Positions 33,861 through 47,011 of a stretch of DNA of 64,000 nt are shown here, one piece after another. The notes beneath the pieces are model-generated. The model was not told where the DNA came from and did not search any database. It worked only from the letters and a program-made list of their open reading frames with translations. How positions within the stretch are numbered: the first letter of the stretch is position 1; the number at the start of each line of letters is the position of its first letter. Source of the DNA: Cephalotus follicularis (Eukaryota; Streptophyta; Magnoliopsida; Oxalidales; Cephalotaceae); NCBI GenBank assembly GCA_001972305.1, contig BDDD01002398.1, forward strand, positions 7,247-71,246, written 5' to 3'. The position numbers and the translations under genes were made by a program.

Positions 33861-36454
33861 TCTAATACTTAACTGGCAAACGGTTCATCAATATAAATTA
33901 ATGTATTGATGAATTTCCATAGAATAGAGATAGAGGACTATGAGCATTGATGAGATCATTGGGGTGAGACTTAGCACCTCGGTAAACTCCATCCTTAAAT
34001 ATTCACAGTTGTAGGATTACTAATCATGGACGTTAGTAATCCTGATAGACTGTCACATGTTTATCATCTCGGTGCAGGGGAATGACTTGTCTCAAAGTCA
34101 CAAGTGTAGAGTCCGCTGTGATAAGTATGTGGATGCTAGATGAATATGATTTCACCTAATAGTGGCTCGCAAGAAGAACACCTATATGGAGTTTTACTAA
34201 CTTGTCAAACATGAGTTCTTATGTTAAAGCAGTGCAGGTGGTCCTTAGAACTGAGCCGCCATATGATGTTTTGTGTATAATATATCATGCTTTGATGACA
34301 CTTAAATACGACTCCTAACCACTGGGTATATACAGGTGTCTATTGGGTATCGTCGCTTATACATAGAGACATATGAGTAGTTAACAAGGAATCTACCAGT
34401 CCCGGTATAAAGGATTGTATGCTCTATGACATCATAATTATAATAGCTTGAAGCCCTTGCAAGGCGCTAAGCATGTTCAGAAGAGTTTCTGATATGTGAG
34501 TAAAGCTATCTATATAAGTTACGAGATGCATAAAATTGAATTGTTAGGGTTTGACGAATTCCATGCCCTAGATTTAATCGGAGCATAGAATTGTAGAAGG
34601 ATTATACCTATATGGAAACTACAATAAAATAGTTTAATGGATTTATTAAATATAATATGTGATATCATAAATATTAAATCCATCGTATACGGGATGAGTC
34701 GTAACATGCGATGTTAACATTTATCTGTAAATATATGATATTTACTTTTATTCGTAGAAACCCATAAATATAATGAACTCTCATATAGAGGTTGATTCAT
34801 TTTGTATAAGGGATAAATTGAAAGTGTTTTGATTTGCAAATTAGTTAGAAGAGTTCTAACTCGATTGGAGAAGTTCAATCGGTAAATCGTAAATTTACGA
34901 TTTTTCCCCTACGCTTGGTATACCGCATGAACTATCAGAGTCACGCATTATAAGCTTTGTGACAACATCATTTTTAAGAGAGTCTTAATTGAAGGGTAAA
35001 TCATATAATTAAGTAAGGGCTTGATTAAATACGAAAATCCGGTAAGTTAGACTTACCAAAAATTGCCTTGATATCAAGTTACTAAGGGTTAGTATAAAAG
35101 GCCTTTGTTTTTGACGACTAAAGACAACTCCAACTAAAGCTCTTCTCAGATTTCCCTAAGGGAAAATAAGAGTTTTCTTTCCCATACAATGGCCTTCGTG
35201 GTTGAAACTAAAATGCTGGATAGGAGGACGTCAAAGCTAGCCACTCTCGGATGGTGTAGGTGATCATACTTGGTGTGGAATACTAGAAGGCCATGATCAC
35301 TCCATGACAAGTGAATGAGTCATCCTTGCAGCCAATGTGAGTGATTCTAATACTCCTTTTATGCCGTTCCAAGTGTTGGTTTAGGCTAGAGATCAAGACA
35401 AGCATGTATTAGGGATCTGGGAATTGGTTTAGGGTCAATCTTTGTTGTTTGTTGCATGCTTGATGCCATGCTTTTATTGTTATTGTTCTGATGTAATTTC
35501 TATTTTTCATGCATGATTAAGTGTTCATTTGATGTTTAGATTGACAATAAACCAGCATGAGTATCTCATTACCATATGTGAGGAACACTAGGGCTAATAC
35601 GGGGTGCGTGCTAGGAGCATGAACATTGAACATGACCCATAGTAGGAACATTAATTGGATAGTCACATATCTCATGTCAGTAATGGTTCCTATTTGTTGC
35701 GGTAGTGTATAGTCCATGGGTGACTAGTAGGACCTAGGAGGTCCTGCGTATTCCTAAGACTTGAGCAACTGCTCTACAATGTGTAGGGACTGCTTGATTT
35801 TCATCTCCACCTTACCTGGTTCTCTCGCGGGATTGGAAAATGGGTGGTTTTTGGACATTGCGGGATTTACATGGATGTGAGAGAGTGCACATCAAGGAAT
35901 CATCACACTCGATATGATGGTGAATGGCTCTGTAGTATTTGTATTCGTTATGGACTGAAAAATACCTGGCCTGGTTCCGACAGACTGGAAACTAGGTTTT
36001 CATGACAGGTCTGCCGATAGTCGTAATGAGTTTACGGATTTATAGTGATCACAAAAAAACTAGGGTTGATACGTATCTTTACCTTCGGCCGCGGTCAGAC
36101 CAAAGGATGACGAAGGAAAAAGTGCACGAAAACTGACGACAGGAAAAGGTGCCGGTTAATTCGAAAACGGACGTTTTACGTGGAATTTAATTTGGAATTA
36201 ATTTCACATCCAAAAAATTATTGGATATCATTATGGGGTCATTTTAATAGTCTGGGGAATAATTAAAATGGTTGTTCTGGGCCCTGGCGGCGTTTCAAAA
36301 CTTATCATCTTTACCGTATTTTAATCTAGACTCTTGAGTCCCGTCAGATTATTGAACAAGTGACATATGCTTGACACGTGTCACTTGGTGGCAGAAAGCT
36401 TCTTGGATAAGCTACTTTGTTTTAATTCTAGCTTGCATGACACTTGTTTTTTTT
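33861..36454 (+). repeat. Copia A 3' LTR, continuation to the insertion of B
   Basis: After D's TSD, the LTR of A resumes with TCTAATACTTAACTGGC. The stretch 35560-36440 is clearly homologous, in reverse, to the LTR of copia B: ACGGGGTGCGTGCTAGGAGC, GACTTGAGCAACTGCTCTAC and ACAGACTGGAAACTAGG have close matches in B at 38290-37880. A TATA box lies at 35093-35100. B interrupts it in a T-run at about 36447-36455, so the end of A's LTR is outside the window. Confidence 0.82.
35093..35100 (+). promoter_or_regulatory. Probable TATA box of copia A LTR
   Basis: TATAAAAG in an LTR, followed about 25-35 bases later by a CAACTCCAAC stretch. Position and sequence suit a U3 core promoter. This is inference from sequence only. 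Confidence 0.6.
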
Positions 36455-38663
36455 TGTTGGGAATGTAAGTTCATCCCTGGTGGAAAAATTGGACACAGGG
36501 TGTTAAGGGGAACATTTCCAATTTTTCTAGTTTAAGGCAGCGGAATAATCCCCTCAAAACCACCGATATACAGTTCCAATTTTACATATTCCAGGGATAA
36601 GGAACACCCACATCAATAACATAATTGAATAGACATCACATATGCATGCTAGTGTGATGTTATAGCGGCATAGACAAGGATAAGAGAATATACCGATAGT
36701 GATGGCTCCTTCGTCTTTGCCGGTACTCGCTTGAGAAGACTCCAAGCTTTTAGTTCCTCCAAGTTGCCAAAGCCTGCTGCTCCAAGCCCCAAAATCCAAT
36801 TTCAGTAGCAGTTCAGCTTTGTAATAAAACCTGTGTTTTACTAACGACATATGCCCACAAAGGGAATATTGAATTTGACAGAAGTTGTCAATAACAATCC
36901 ACCTTAGGATAGCTCCAAATTTGGTGAACAAAAATCAGTGAAGGGAGAAGAGAGAAGACGCTGGCTCCAAGCTTTTCACGATCTCCGCAAAACGCAATAT
37001 GGTCGAACAAACCTCTGTTACCCTCTCTCTATTCTTTTATCTAAGAAAACTGCTTCCTACTCACCAACGTCCTCCCTCTTTCTCTCTGAGAAGGAAAAAA
37101 TGGCTGGGAGTGGGAGAAGAGCGTGCCCACATTGTGGTGTCAGTGGCCAACCCATTTTTTCCTATGTTTCCTCTCACGTTATTTCTAACATTGTGGTAGT
37201 TGGTTTCTTTTCGCAAGGATGAGTCCTAATGATCTCTTCCACATCTTATGTAAGTGGGCTGAGCTAACATTTGTTAAAGAATGTGTCCAACATATTATTT
37301 GCATAATATATGCCCACCATTCCAAGAAAACCAGCTAACAATCACTTAAATGAGTCACACTCATTTTTATTGATGCCACATATCCCTTTGAATATTAATT
37401 AAATAAGATCAAACGAAATGAGTGCCATGTGTCACCATTTAATGATAACACAGTTCGCAAAATCCACCTAACCAATATTTTTTTTATTATTTTCACAAAT
37501 ATAAAATATGTCCAACATATTTATGAATATATCATTATTGGGTAGGGACCCTTTAAAATCTCGATTAAAATCTGTAGGGTTCATAAATTACAAAAATACC
37601 CTAGTGTTCGTTTAAGCCATTCTAAATAGTCCTAGACATATTTAAATTACTTTCGGACTAATATCCAATATTATGCAGATGAAAAGTTAATCCAATTGAT
37701 TTTCTCTTAATTTATCACACCGCCGTAACGCGATACTTTTTGAGTTTTCGGTTCACGTGTACTATAATCCCTTGTCATACTTGGCCCTGATTGAGGTCTA
37801 GGGTAAAGATACATGTCAACTATAGATAATACCTCAATGGCTAAAATATCTGATTATTACTAGGATCTTTGATAGACTCTCTGGAAATCCAATTTCCAGT
37901 CTACCTCAACCCTGGCCAAGGATTTTATAAGTCCAAAGTACAATCAGACCATAATAGGGCCGATCACCTTCGCTCAGGTGTGACAATCCCATATTGTGCA
38001 CTCGCTTATATTCGTATAGATTCAATCATATCCAAAGACCGCCCGATTCCCAGCCCGCGTAAGAACTGTATAAGGTGGAGATCAAAGCATAACGTCTCCA
38101 TACAATATAGAGCAGTCGCTCAAGTCTAAGGATTAGACGAGTTTGAGAACTCGCTAAGTGGCTAACACTTATACACAACCGTAACAAGTGAGAGTCACTA
38201 CTGACACGAGAATAGCGACTATCCAAATAGTGTCTGCTACTCGGATCCTGTTCAGTGTACACGCTCCCAGCGCGCACCCCGTATTTGCCCTAGTTTCGCA
38301 ACATATATGGTAGTGAGAGAATCCATCCTCAAATTCCCAAAAGTAGGAAACATACGCACAAGTCTATTCGGTTCACTAATACCCACAAAGCGAACCTATG
38401 ACTTGGAACTAATTTGAGATAAGAAATAAGGTAACAAATCTCACTGCCTTTATGCTTGGCATCCAACCTTATGTCAGGGCATCACAAGTGTAAGTAGGGT
38501 TATTTAGACTACTTTGATTAAGTGATAAAACACAAGTGATATTATCATAATTAATATAAACAAATTAGTACATGTCATATATATTGAAAAAGACTGTTTA
38601 TATACATAGATTTGTCCGATAGATAAGCCTATTCAATCTGTTGTCGGGTCACCCTATCTAACA
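36455..38663 (-). repeat. B 3' LTR (2209 bp)
   Basis: The plus strand begins TGTTGGGAATGTAAG and ends CACCCTATCTAACA, next to the PPT. The matching 5' LTR starts at 44912 (TGTTGGAAATGTAAG). They are clearly diverged, with many substitutions and indels, so the insertion is older than C. Confidence 0.92.
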
Positions 38664-38675
38664 ATCTCCCACTTG
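38664..38675 (-). promoter_or_regulatory. B polypurine tract
   Basis: The minus strand reads CAAGTGGGAGAT directly before the LTR TGTTAGATAGGG, the usual copia PPT. It also matches A's PPT (AAGTGGGAGA). Confidence 0.85.
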
Positions 38676-38689
38676 ACCCTCAAGTCATG

Positions 38690-40836
38690 CACTCCTATAG
38701 CCCCTTAAGTCATGCACTTCTATAGCCTAAGCCCATTATCCCACGATGATGTTACAAAGCCTTGGTGCGCATTGCCTTGGTCAGTGGATCTGCTGTGTTC
38801 TCCTCTATGGAGACTCTCTAAAGTTGAATATCTCCCCTACTAATGATCTCTCGAATCACATGATAGTGCCGCTAGAAGTGTTTGGATCGCTGGTGGGACT
38901 GTGGTTCCCTGGCTTGTGCTACATCCCCATTATTGTCACAGTATATTACAACTAGACTGCTAATGGTAGGAACAACTCCGAGTTCAGTGATGAACTTGCG
39001 CATGATACACCCTCCTTGGGGGCATCTGAGGCTTCTATGTACTCAACTTCTGTTGGGGAATCTGGTATTGTCTCCTGTTTCGAACTGGTCCAGCTCACAG
39101 CTCTTCCATTCAGTACAAAAACATACCTAGAGACTGATTTGTGATCATCAGAACACTATAATCACTTGAGTCTATATAGCCCTTTACTCTCACAATCCTT
39201 TCCATTTATCAAGAAGATATCCTGAGTCTTTCTAAGGTACTTCAGAATCCCCTTGACCACTTCCCAGTGCTTCTCACCGAGATCAGATTGAAATTGGCTT
39301 GCCACACCCAGGGCATGCGTGACATCAGGCCTTGTAAATAATATGGCATAGATCTACTACCGAAGCATAAGGCATCCGGCTCATGCGTGCTCTTTCTTCA
39401 GGTGTCTGTGGTGATATATTCCGAGAAAGTAGGATTCTTTCACCTATTGGCAACATGCCTATCTTGGAATTCTCCATGCTAAAAATTTTCAGCACCTTTC
39501 TGATGTACTGGCTTTGGGAAAGCCCAAGCAACCTATTGGACCTATCCCTGTAGATCCTAATACCCAGTATATAGGTGGCTTCTCCCAAATCCTTCATGGA
39601 AAAGTTTTTAGCTAGCAATACTTTTGCAAATTGCAACATCCTTACATCATTCCCAATGAGTAGGATGTCACCTACATATAGCACTAAGAAAGTGATATTT
39701 GGTCCCTCTTGCTTTTGATAAACAGAAGGCTCATCTACATTTTTAATGAAGTCAAAAGATTTGACACATCAAAACATAGATTCCAACTACGAGATGCTTG
39801 CTTTAGTCCATAAAATGACTGTTAGAGCTTGCACACCATGTGCGGATGCTCGGTGGATGTAAACCCCTCGGGTTGTGACATATAAATGTCATCTTAAAGA
39901 TGCCCATTTAAAAATGACGTCTTAACATCCATTTGCCATATCTCATAATAAAAATGAGCGACAATCGCAAGTAAAATTCGAATGGATTTGAGCATAGCGA
40001 TAGGTGAGAATATCTCAGTATAGTCGACACCATGTCGCTGTCTATACCCTTTCACCACTAATCGAGCTTTATATGTCTCGATTTTTTCATCTGCGTTCAT
40101 CTTCTTTTTGAAGATCCATTTGTAGCCAATAGGCACTATGCCTTTGGTTGCTTCAACCAAATTCCAAACCTGATTGGAATACATGAAATCCATTTCAGAT
40201 TTCATGGCTCCTTGCAATGCCTCAGATTCAGTGCCCTGCACTGCCTCCTTATAGGTGGTAGGCTCATCGTCTTCAACAAAGTTGACCTCATCAGTACCAT
40301 CAATGAGGAAACCATACCTCTCAGGTGATATCGAAATCCATCCTGATGTCCTCAAAGGAGCTTCGCCTAGCTGAGATCCATTCTCAACTTGAGGTCCAAT
40401 CTCAACTGTGTCTACTGAAGGTCCAACCCCCAACTCCTCCATTGCCTGCGTGGTCTCCACCTGTGTCAACTCCTTGAGTTCCACCTGACTCCCACTATTT
40501 CCTTCAAGAAGGTATTCCTTCTCTAGGAACGCATCATTTCGTGAAACAAATATCTTTTGTTTGCTAGGATGGTTGAGGAGTATCCTTTGGTTTCTTTAGG
40601 ATACCCCACACACCTACAATGGTCAGATCGTGCTTCCAGCTTTTCTGCGTCAAGCCTCTTGTCATAAGCCGGACAACTCCAAACCTTTAAATGGCTTAGG
40701 CTGGGTTTCCTCCCTGACCATACATGGTATGGGGTGTAGGGTATAGATTTTGAAGGAATCTAATTCAAGATATAGCAGCTGTATCTAGGGCATATCCCTA
40801 GAGATAGGTGGGAAGGTTAATAAAAGACATCATAGA
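38690..40836 (-). pseudogene. B reverse transcriptase and RNase H, broken
   Basis: The first open part (40484-39894) has the copia RT start: a linker with SPERYGFLI, then EPTTYKEAVQG, NQVWNLVEA, YKWIFKKKMNADEKIETYKARLVVKGY and QMDVKTSFLNG. The next (39684-39325) has the catalytic motif as YVGDILLIGND: the first Asp of the usual YVDD is Gly here. RNase H follows as disrupted frames to about 38700, with VEYIEASDA, CDNNGDVAQARE and TADPLTKA recognisable. Stops and frameshifts separate the parts. The region 40485-40836 is the variable linker after integrase. Confidence 0.9.
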
Positions 40837-41571
40837 TCAAACCATGTCAAACAAGGTCCAATTCCTCCTTTCAGACATACCATTATGTTGTGGTGTTCCA
40901 GGAGGTGTCCATTGAGAAAGAATTCCGTTATCTCTAAAATAACCTAGGAATTCAGCTGACAGGTACTCGCCTCCTCGGTCTGACCGAAGTATTTTAATTG
41001 ACATACTAGTATGCTTTTCTACTTCAAGTCTGAACTCCTTAAATTTCTCAAAGGATTCTGACATGTGTCTCATCAGATACACATAACCAAACCTAGATAA
41101 ATCATTGATAAAGGTTATGAAGTAGACATAACCCCCTTGTGCACTGACTGACATAGGACCACATACGTCGGTATGGACTAACCCCAGTATGCCAATTGCC
41201 CTTTCTCCTTCCCCAGAGATGGGAGATTTGGTCATCTTTCCCAATCAACAGGATTCACATGTTAGATAGGACTGCAAGTCTTGGATATCTAAAAGATTAT
41301 CCTTAACCAACTGTGTAAGCCTGGCATCACTAAGATGTCCAAGTCTACAGTGCCGAGTATAGGTTTTATTTAACTTAGTTTCTCTATGTCTTTTCTTATT
41401 ACTTTGCTCAATGGACATGATTTTAGATTGTACAATATTCGAAACAAATAATCCATTGTCGATAAAACCATTAACATTGTCAGAATATACAAAACATTGA
41501 ATGTCTTGGAATCTGAGCTCTAAGGCCAAATTACATAAGTATGACTTACAATGTTTGACACATAATAACAA
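40837..41571 (-). pseudogene. B GAG-pre-integrase and integrase core, broken
   Basis: The first piece (41571-41245) carries the zinc-binding RHCRLGHLSDARL and CESC of the copia pre-integrase domain. After an in-frame TGA, the same frame continues to 40837 with HTDVCGPM (first catalytic Asp), SDRGGEY (second Asp) and NGMSERRNWTL (Glu). Another TGA ends the frame just after TLFDMV. The D,D,E residues are all present, so the damage is by nonsense codons rather than loss of the core. Confidence 0.9.
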
Positions 41572-41839
41572 GGATTAAGAGTCAATACATAACCATTACT
41601 AAACGGAATATCATAAATCCCTACAGCTTCAGCGATGATCCTAGACCCATCCCCAAGCCACAGGTCCAAGTCTCCAGCTCAAAGCCTTCTAACTTTTCTT
41701 AGTCCCTACAATGAATTGTATAGGTTAGTTCCACATCCAGTATCCAATATCCATGAAGAAATATTATTCAAAGCTAGATTTAGTTCAATCATGAACGTAC
41801 ATGATGTGCTCACACCATGTAAAGCATCAATAGAGACTA
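41572..41839 (-). pseudogene. B aspartic protease region
   Basis: The conserved motif SWILDTGCGTNLYNSL with the catalytic DTG is encoded near 41750-41706, then a stop. It matches the copia protease pattern. The rest of the domain is in shifted frames. Confidence 0.8.
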
Positions 41840-42705
41840 CATACCAGTAACCCGACAATGTTCCTGTAGTGTCCAGTCTTGCCACACTGAAAACAGACAC
41901 CCTTAGCCACCAACTGCTTCATACTATTCTTGGCAATGCCCCCACTAGCTCCAAGCTTGCCCTTCTTCTCCTTGTGCTTCTTCTTACCCTTGCCTTTTCT
42001 ATTGACAGGCTCGGGTCGACCCTTCCCTTTAGAGGAAGACAAGGCACTGCCATTTCCTTGGCCAGACCTAGAAGAAGGAGGAAGTAAGGAGTGGGTCTTT
42101 GACTTCCCAGAGTCAAAATCGGCCTCAGCTGTTCTCAACATAGCAATTAACCCACTAAGAGTTACTTCTATCTTGTTCTTATGAAAATTCACTAAGAACT
42201 GTGAGAACGACTTAGGAAGGGACGTAAGAATAAGATCCAAATAAAGATCGTGGTCCATGATAAACCCTAATTGAGCGACCTGCTCAATCATGTCTATCAT
42301 CTTTAATCTATGATCATGGATTGAAGCTCCCTCTGGCATCTGTGCCTTGAAGCGCTTGCACAAAAGATTGAACCTCTGAGTCCTAGACTCATCCCCATAC
42401 ATCTCCTCAAGATGGAGTAGTATAGCGGATAAGGAATCCATCTTCTCATGCTGGCGCTGCAGCTACGATGTCATTCCCAGAAGGGCTAAACACCGAGCTT
42501 GCTCATCGTCCTCCAGCCACTAGGCTAGACGGTCTGACTCCTTAGGCGTAGGGTCTGCACCTAGTGCAAGAGTCCCCCTAGTCATCACATAGGCCATTTT
42601 ATTGGCCGTTAGGATGATCTTGAGGTTGCGGTACCAATCAAGAAAATTAGGGCCCTCTAATTTGTTGGTCTCTAGAATGCGGAACATAGAAGATTGAAAA
42701 GCCAT
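41840..42705 (-). pseudogene. B gag, with two nonsense codons and a damaged zinc knuckle
   Basis: It starts with MAFQSSMFRILETNKLEGPN at 42705, typical of copia Gag N-termini (NKLxGxNFxDWxRNL). TAG codons interrupt the frame at 42520-42522 and 42463-42465. The frame then continues with the UBN2-like Gag segment (LLHLEEMYGDESRTQRF, SLPKSFSQFLVNFHKNK) and a basic stretch. The zinc knuckle reads CFQCGKTGHYRN and then loses its last Cys through a small indel. Confidence 0.9.
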
Positions 42706-44899
42706 TTTCTAGCAACCTAAATAAGGAAATAAAAAGACGAGTTAGCATTTATTCCAATTTTAACATATGACAACCATAACACTTGGTCTTTAGTGCTTTT
42801 GGTTTCTCCCACTATTGTAATCATATTTCATACCCCCATATGGAACTCGAGAAGTCCAACTTCCTAGTGGGGACTGGAATCCATCACAATCATATTGTGG
42901 TCACACGTAGGCGTGTCCAACCATAATATATCCAATGGGTAGGCTATCTTGCCAATTTGCATCCATTACAAGATCCAATCATAAAATTCGGCCTCTCAAC
43001 TCAATATGGCCTTAGTTAGGGCATAACAAACCATTAGAATCAAGATAAGTCAAACACCATAATCTTCATTGGAATGCACTAGTTTTAAATCCCACACGTA
43101 GGTGTGTCCAAGTGATAAAACATAGCCACCATTTGCGGTGCCCAACACCAATGTTGACATAGCATCCCACAGGTTACTAGCCTCAGCTAGGGCATGACAA
43201 ACTAATAACCCGGGTACACCAGTCAACGAAAATTATGGAAGCCCGCAGGGAACCACTCCATGGGTTTCTACGTTCAGACTTATTATTTAGTTGAGGGAAT
43301 TTGAGGTCTCATATTTTAATTACCAAGCTCTTAATTAATTCATTGGTGTCATTACCCAATTCCCATTAATTACAACTTTGCATGCATGACATGTATTAGG
43401 ACTATCCATCTTATGCACCTTGGATTTATTTCTAAAATAAATCAATGGAATGGCAAAGGACCTCACTATAAGTAATGACTTGAGCCCAGATTCACTGCTT
43501 GGTCTTTCTAGGTGCTGTGATTAAATCTATCTATTACATATAGCACCATGCATATATGGCCTTCAATGGTCTTGTACTTCTCTTCTTCTCTTGTCCATCC
43601 TTGCTTGCAAGATCTTCTTTTACAGATGCAACTTTACATTCCAAATGAAAATTACATACAAAGCATTTAAAGAATAGAATACATATCAAAGGTGAGAAGA
43701 GATGCTATTCTAAAGAGGACATAGAAGAGAAAAACTTAAATGGTGCACACAAGCACCTTATTACAAACCATTAAAAATAACATATAAAATCATCCAGAAA
43801 AGAAAATCAACACTAGGTCTTGTCCTTATAGGCTATCCATTGTGCATAAGAGTATTAAAGTATATCTAATATTACTTCAAAACAATACACATATACCTCT
43901 CACAATAACCAATTACAAAATTTAATATCAGAGGTTGTTTATGAGTTTAACTCCCACTAAATCAAGCAATAATCAATTATCCTCTAAGTGCCTTAATGCA
44001 AAAAATCCAAACTCTTACAAACAGTGTATTTTTATCATCTAAGCATCGAGAGTTTGTCTAAAGCGTCGCCGATTACACTCTAAGCATCGATAGTTTATTT
44101 CAAACCGTCAGCGCCTTGAGTAACCGTTCTTGCTTTTGGCTAACTGTCGATGCTTTGGCCCTTAAGCGACAACAGTTTACATAAACCGTTAGCGCTCAGC
44201 GTTCTTGTTTGTGCTTAAGCTCAGTGCTTAATCCAACCGTCCACGCTTTCAACAAGACTGTCGATGGTTAGACTGCTGTAGATTGGCACCACGCCAAAAT
44301 CTGCAGCTTTTCCAATGGTTGGACTTAGGCATCACCAATATCTGCACTTAGCAAACATTTGGCAACCTCAAACTGCACTATGTAGGTTCCAAACACAAGT
44401 CCAAACCAAATGGCCTATGCAATTCACCCATTGTTTAACCATTCTCCATAAACTAGAAACCAAAAGCAATATCCAAGGACTACATGCAAGAGTATCATGA
44501 AGTAAGACAATGGTTGCACTAATGCTCCCACTGTCTCAAACTAATAGACACTCCCTGCACATATTAAGCACAGAAAATCTACACAATCCAAGGTATGCAC
44601 AATGAGTTTCATGTGTCTATGAATATAGTCAAACGGATTCCAAATTGCATTTCACCTTTGGGAACAACATGTAAAGAAATCCTCTACATATTCAAATTAA
44701 CATCCAACGCTAATTCTAATAGGACAACAATACAAACAGTTTTGAATTCCATCCAATTTCACTCAAAATAACTCAAAACACCAAAATTACATTATGGCAC
44801 TATATGATTGAGTTTCACCATAAAACACATACCTCTAATTAAACTTCTAATTAGTAATCATCCTAGGCATCTTAATTCAACTATGACAAATGTTGTAGT
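42706..44899 (-). other. B 5' leader, non-coding, with short-repeat array
   Basis: About 2.2 kb between PBS and gag start with no domain-bearing ORF, long for a copia leader. It has an array of AACCGTC(A/C)RCGCTT-like units at 44038-44275. The rest is AT-rich; I see nothing else in it. Confidence 0.75.
44038..44275. repeat. Array of ACCGTCGACGCTT/AAGCATCGATAGTTT-like words in B leader
   Basis: About ten degenerate copies in both orientations with cores such as AAGCATCGAGAGTTTG, AACTGTCGATGCTTT, ACCGTCAGCGCCTT and ACCGTCCACGCTTTC. The word pairs are roughly reverse complements of each other. Confidence 0.7.
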
Positions 44900-44910
44900 C
44901 TCTGATACCA
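44900..44910 (-). promoter_or_regulatory. B primer-binding site (tRNA-iMet)
   Basis: TGGTATCAGAG on the minus strand, one base from the LTR end. Confidence 0.92.
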
Positions 44911-44911
44911 C

Positions 44912-47011
44912 TGTTGGAAATGTAAGTTCATCCTCGGTGTCAAAATTGGACACAGGGTGTCAAGGGGAACATTTATAATTTTTCTAGTTGAAGGTAGCGA
45001 AGAATCCCCTCAAAACCACTGATATACAGGTCCAATTTTACATATTCCAAGACTAAGGACCACCCACATCAACAAAATAATTGAATAGACATCACATATG
45101 CATGCTAGTGTGATGTTACAATGGCATAGACAAGGATAAATATACCGACAGTGATGGCTCCTTCGTCTTTGCTGGTACTCGCTTGAGAAGACTCCCTCCA
45201 AGCTTTTAGTTTCTCCAAGTCCCCAAAGCTTACTGCTCCAAGCGCCAAACTCGAATTTCAACAGCCGTTCAGCTTTGTAATACAGCCTGTGTTTTACTAA
45301 CGGTCTATTCCCACAAAGGGAACATTGAAATTGTCAGAAGTTGTCAATAATAATCCACCCTAGGTTAGCGCCAAATTTGGTGAACAAAAATTAGTGAAGG
45401 GAGAGGAGAGAAAACGCTGTCTCCAAGCTTTTCACGTTCTCTGTAAAACGCAATATGGTCGCACACACCTCTGTTACCCTCTCTCATTTCTTTTATGCTA
45501 TTTTCTCTAGGAAAACTGCTTCCTACTCACCAACGTCCTCCCTTTTTCTCTCTGAGAAGGAAAAAATGGCTAGGAGTGGGAAAAGAGCGTGCCCACGTTG
45601 TGGTGTTAGTGGCCAACCCATTTTCTCCTATGTTTTCTCTCACATTATTTCTAACGTTGTGGTAGTCATTTTCTTTTAGCAAGGATGAGTCCTACTCATC
45701 TCTTTCACATCCTTTGTAAGTGGGCTGGCTTACATTTGTCAAAGAATGTGTCCAACATATTCTTTGCATAATATATGTCCACAATTCCAAGAAAACCAGC
45801 TAAGAATCACTTAAATGAGTCATACTCATTTTTAGTGATGCCACATATCCCTTCGAATATTAATTAAATAACATCAAGCGAAATGAGTGCCATTTGTCAC
45901 CATTTAATGATAACACAGTTCACAAAATCCACATAACAAATATTTGATTTTATTATTGTCACCAATGTAAAATATGTTCAACATATTTATGAAGATATCC
46001 TTATTGGGTAGGGACCCTTTAAAATCTTGGTTAAAATTGGTGGTGTGCATAAATTACCGAAATACCCCTAGGGTTCGGTTAAGCCATTCTAAATAGTCAC
46101 AGACCTATTGAAAATGCTTCCGGACTAATATCAAATATTATCCAGATGAAAAATTAATCCAATTAATTTTCTCATAATTTATCACACACAGCGGTAACGC
46201 GAGACATTTTGAGTCGTTGGTCTGCATGTGCTATAATCCCTTGTCATACTTGGCCCTGATTGAGGTCTAGGGTAAGGATACGTGTCAACCCTAGATAATA
46301 GATGAATGGCTAAAATATATGATTATTACTAGGACCTTTGGCAGACTCTCCAAAAATGCAATTTACAGTCCATCTCAACCTTGGCCAAGGATTTCATAAG
46401 TCCAAAGTACAATCAGACCATAATAGAGTCGATCACCTTGGCTCAACTGCGACAATCCCATATTGCGCACTTGCTTATATTTGTATAGATTCAATCATAA
46501 CCAAAGACCACCCGATTGCCAGTCCCGCTAAGAACTGGTAAGGTGGAGATCAAAGAATAACTGTCTCCATACAATATAGAGCAGTTGCACAGGTCTAAGG
46601 ATCAGGCGAGTTCGAGAACTGTCTAAGTGACTAGCACTTATACACAATAGCAACAAGTAGGAGTCACTATTGACACAAGAATAGCGACTATCCGAATAGT
46701 GTCTCCTACGCGGGTCCTGTTCAGTATACACTCTCCTAGAGCACACCCTGTATTTACCCTAGTGTCCTAACATAGATGGTAGTGAGAGAATCCATCCCCC
46801 AATTCCCAAAAGTAGGCAACATACGTGCAAGTCTATCTGGCTCACTAATGCCCACAATGTGAACCTATGACTTGGAACTAATTCGACATAAGGAATAAGG
46901 TAACCAATATCACCGCTTCTATGCTTGGCATCCAACCTTTTGTTAGGGCATCACAAGTGTAAGTAGGGTTATTTAGACTACTTTGATCAAGTGATAAAAC
47001 ACAAGTGATAT
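44912..47011 (-). repeat. B 5' LTR, truncated by insertion of E
   Basis: It aligns with 36455 to about 38545. The last matching bases before E are CACAAGTGATAT. In the intact left LTR the sequence continues TATCATAATTAATAT, so E duplicated GATAT (47007-47011). Roughly 120 bp of B's LTR should lie to the right of E, outside the window. Confidence 0.9.

Larger units (their letters stand above)
36455..47011 (-). mobile_element. Element B: Ty1/copia (Tork/Angela-like) retrotransposon, 5' LTR interrupted by E
   Basis: Reading leftwards: 5' LTR (47011-44912, its first ~120 bp beyond E and off-window), PBS (44910-44900), long leader, gag (42705-41840), protease, integrase, RT, RNase H, PPT (about 38673-38664) and 3' LTR (38663-36455). 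Protease-IN-RT-RNase H is the copia order. The left target base run is T-rich, so the TSD (possibly TTTTT) is ambiguous. B lies in the LTR of the related plus-strand element A, in the opposite orientation. Many stop codons show it is dead. Confidence 0.93.

Noticed and set aside
38746..39130. Plus-strand ORFs over the copia B RNase H
   Set aside because: Antisense to the decayed RNase H, whose motifs (VEYIEASDA, TADPLTKA) are on the minus strand.
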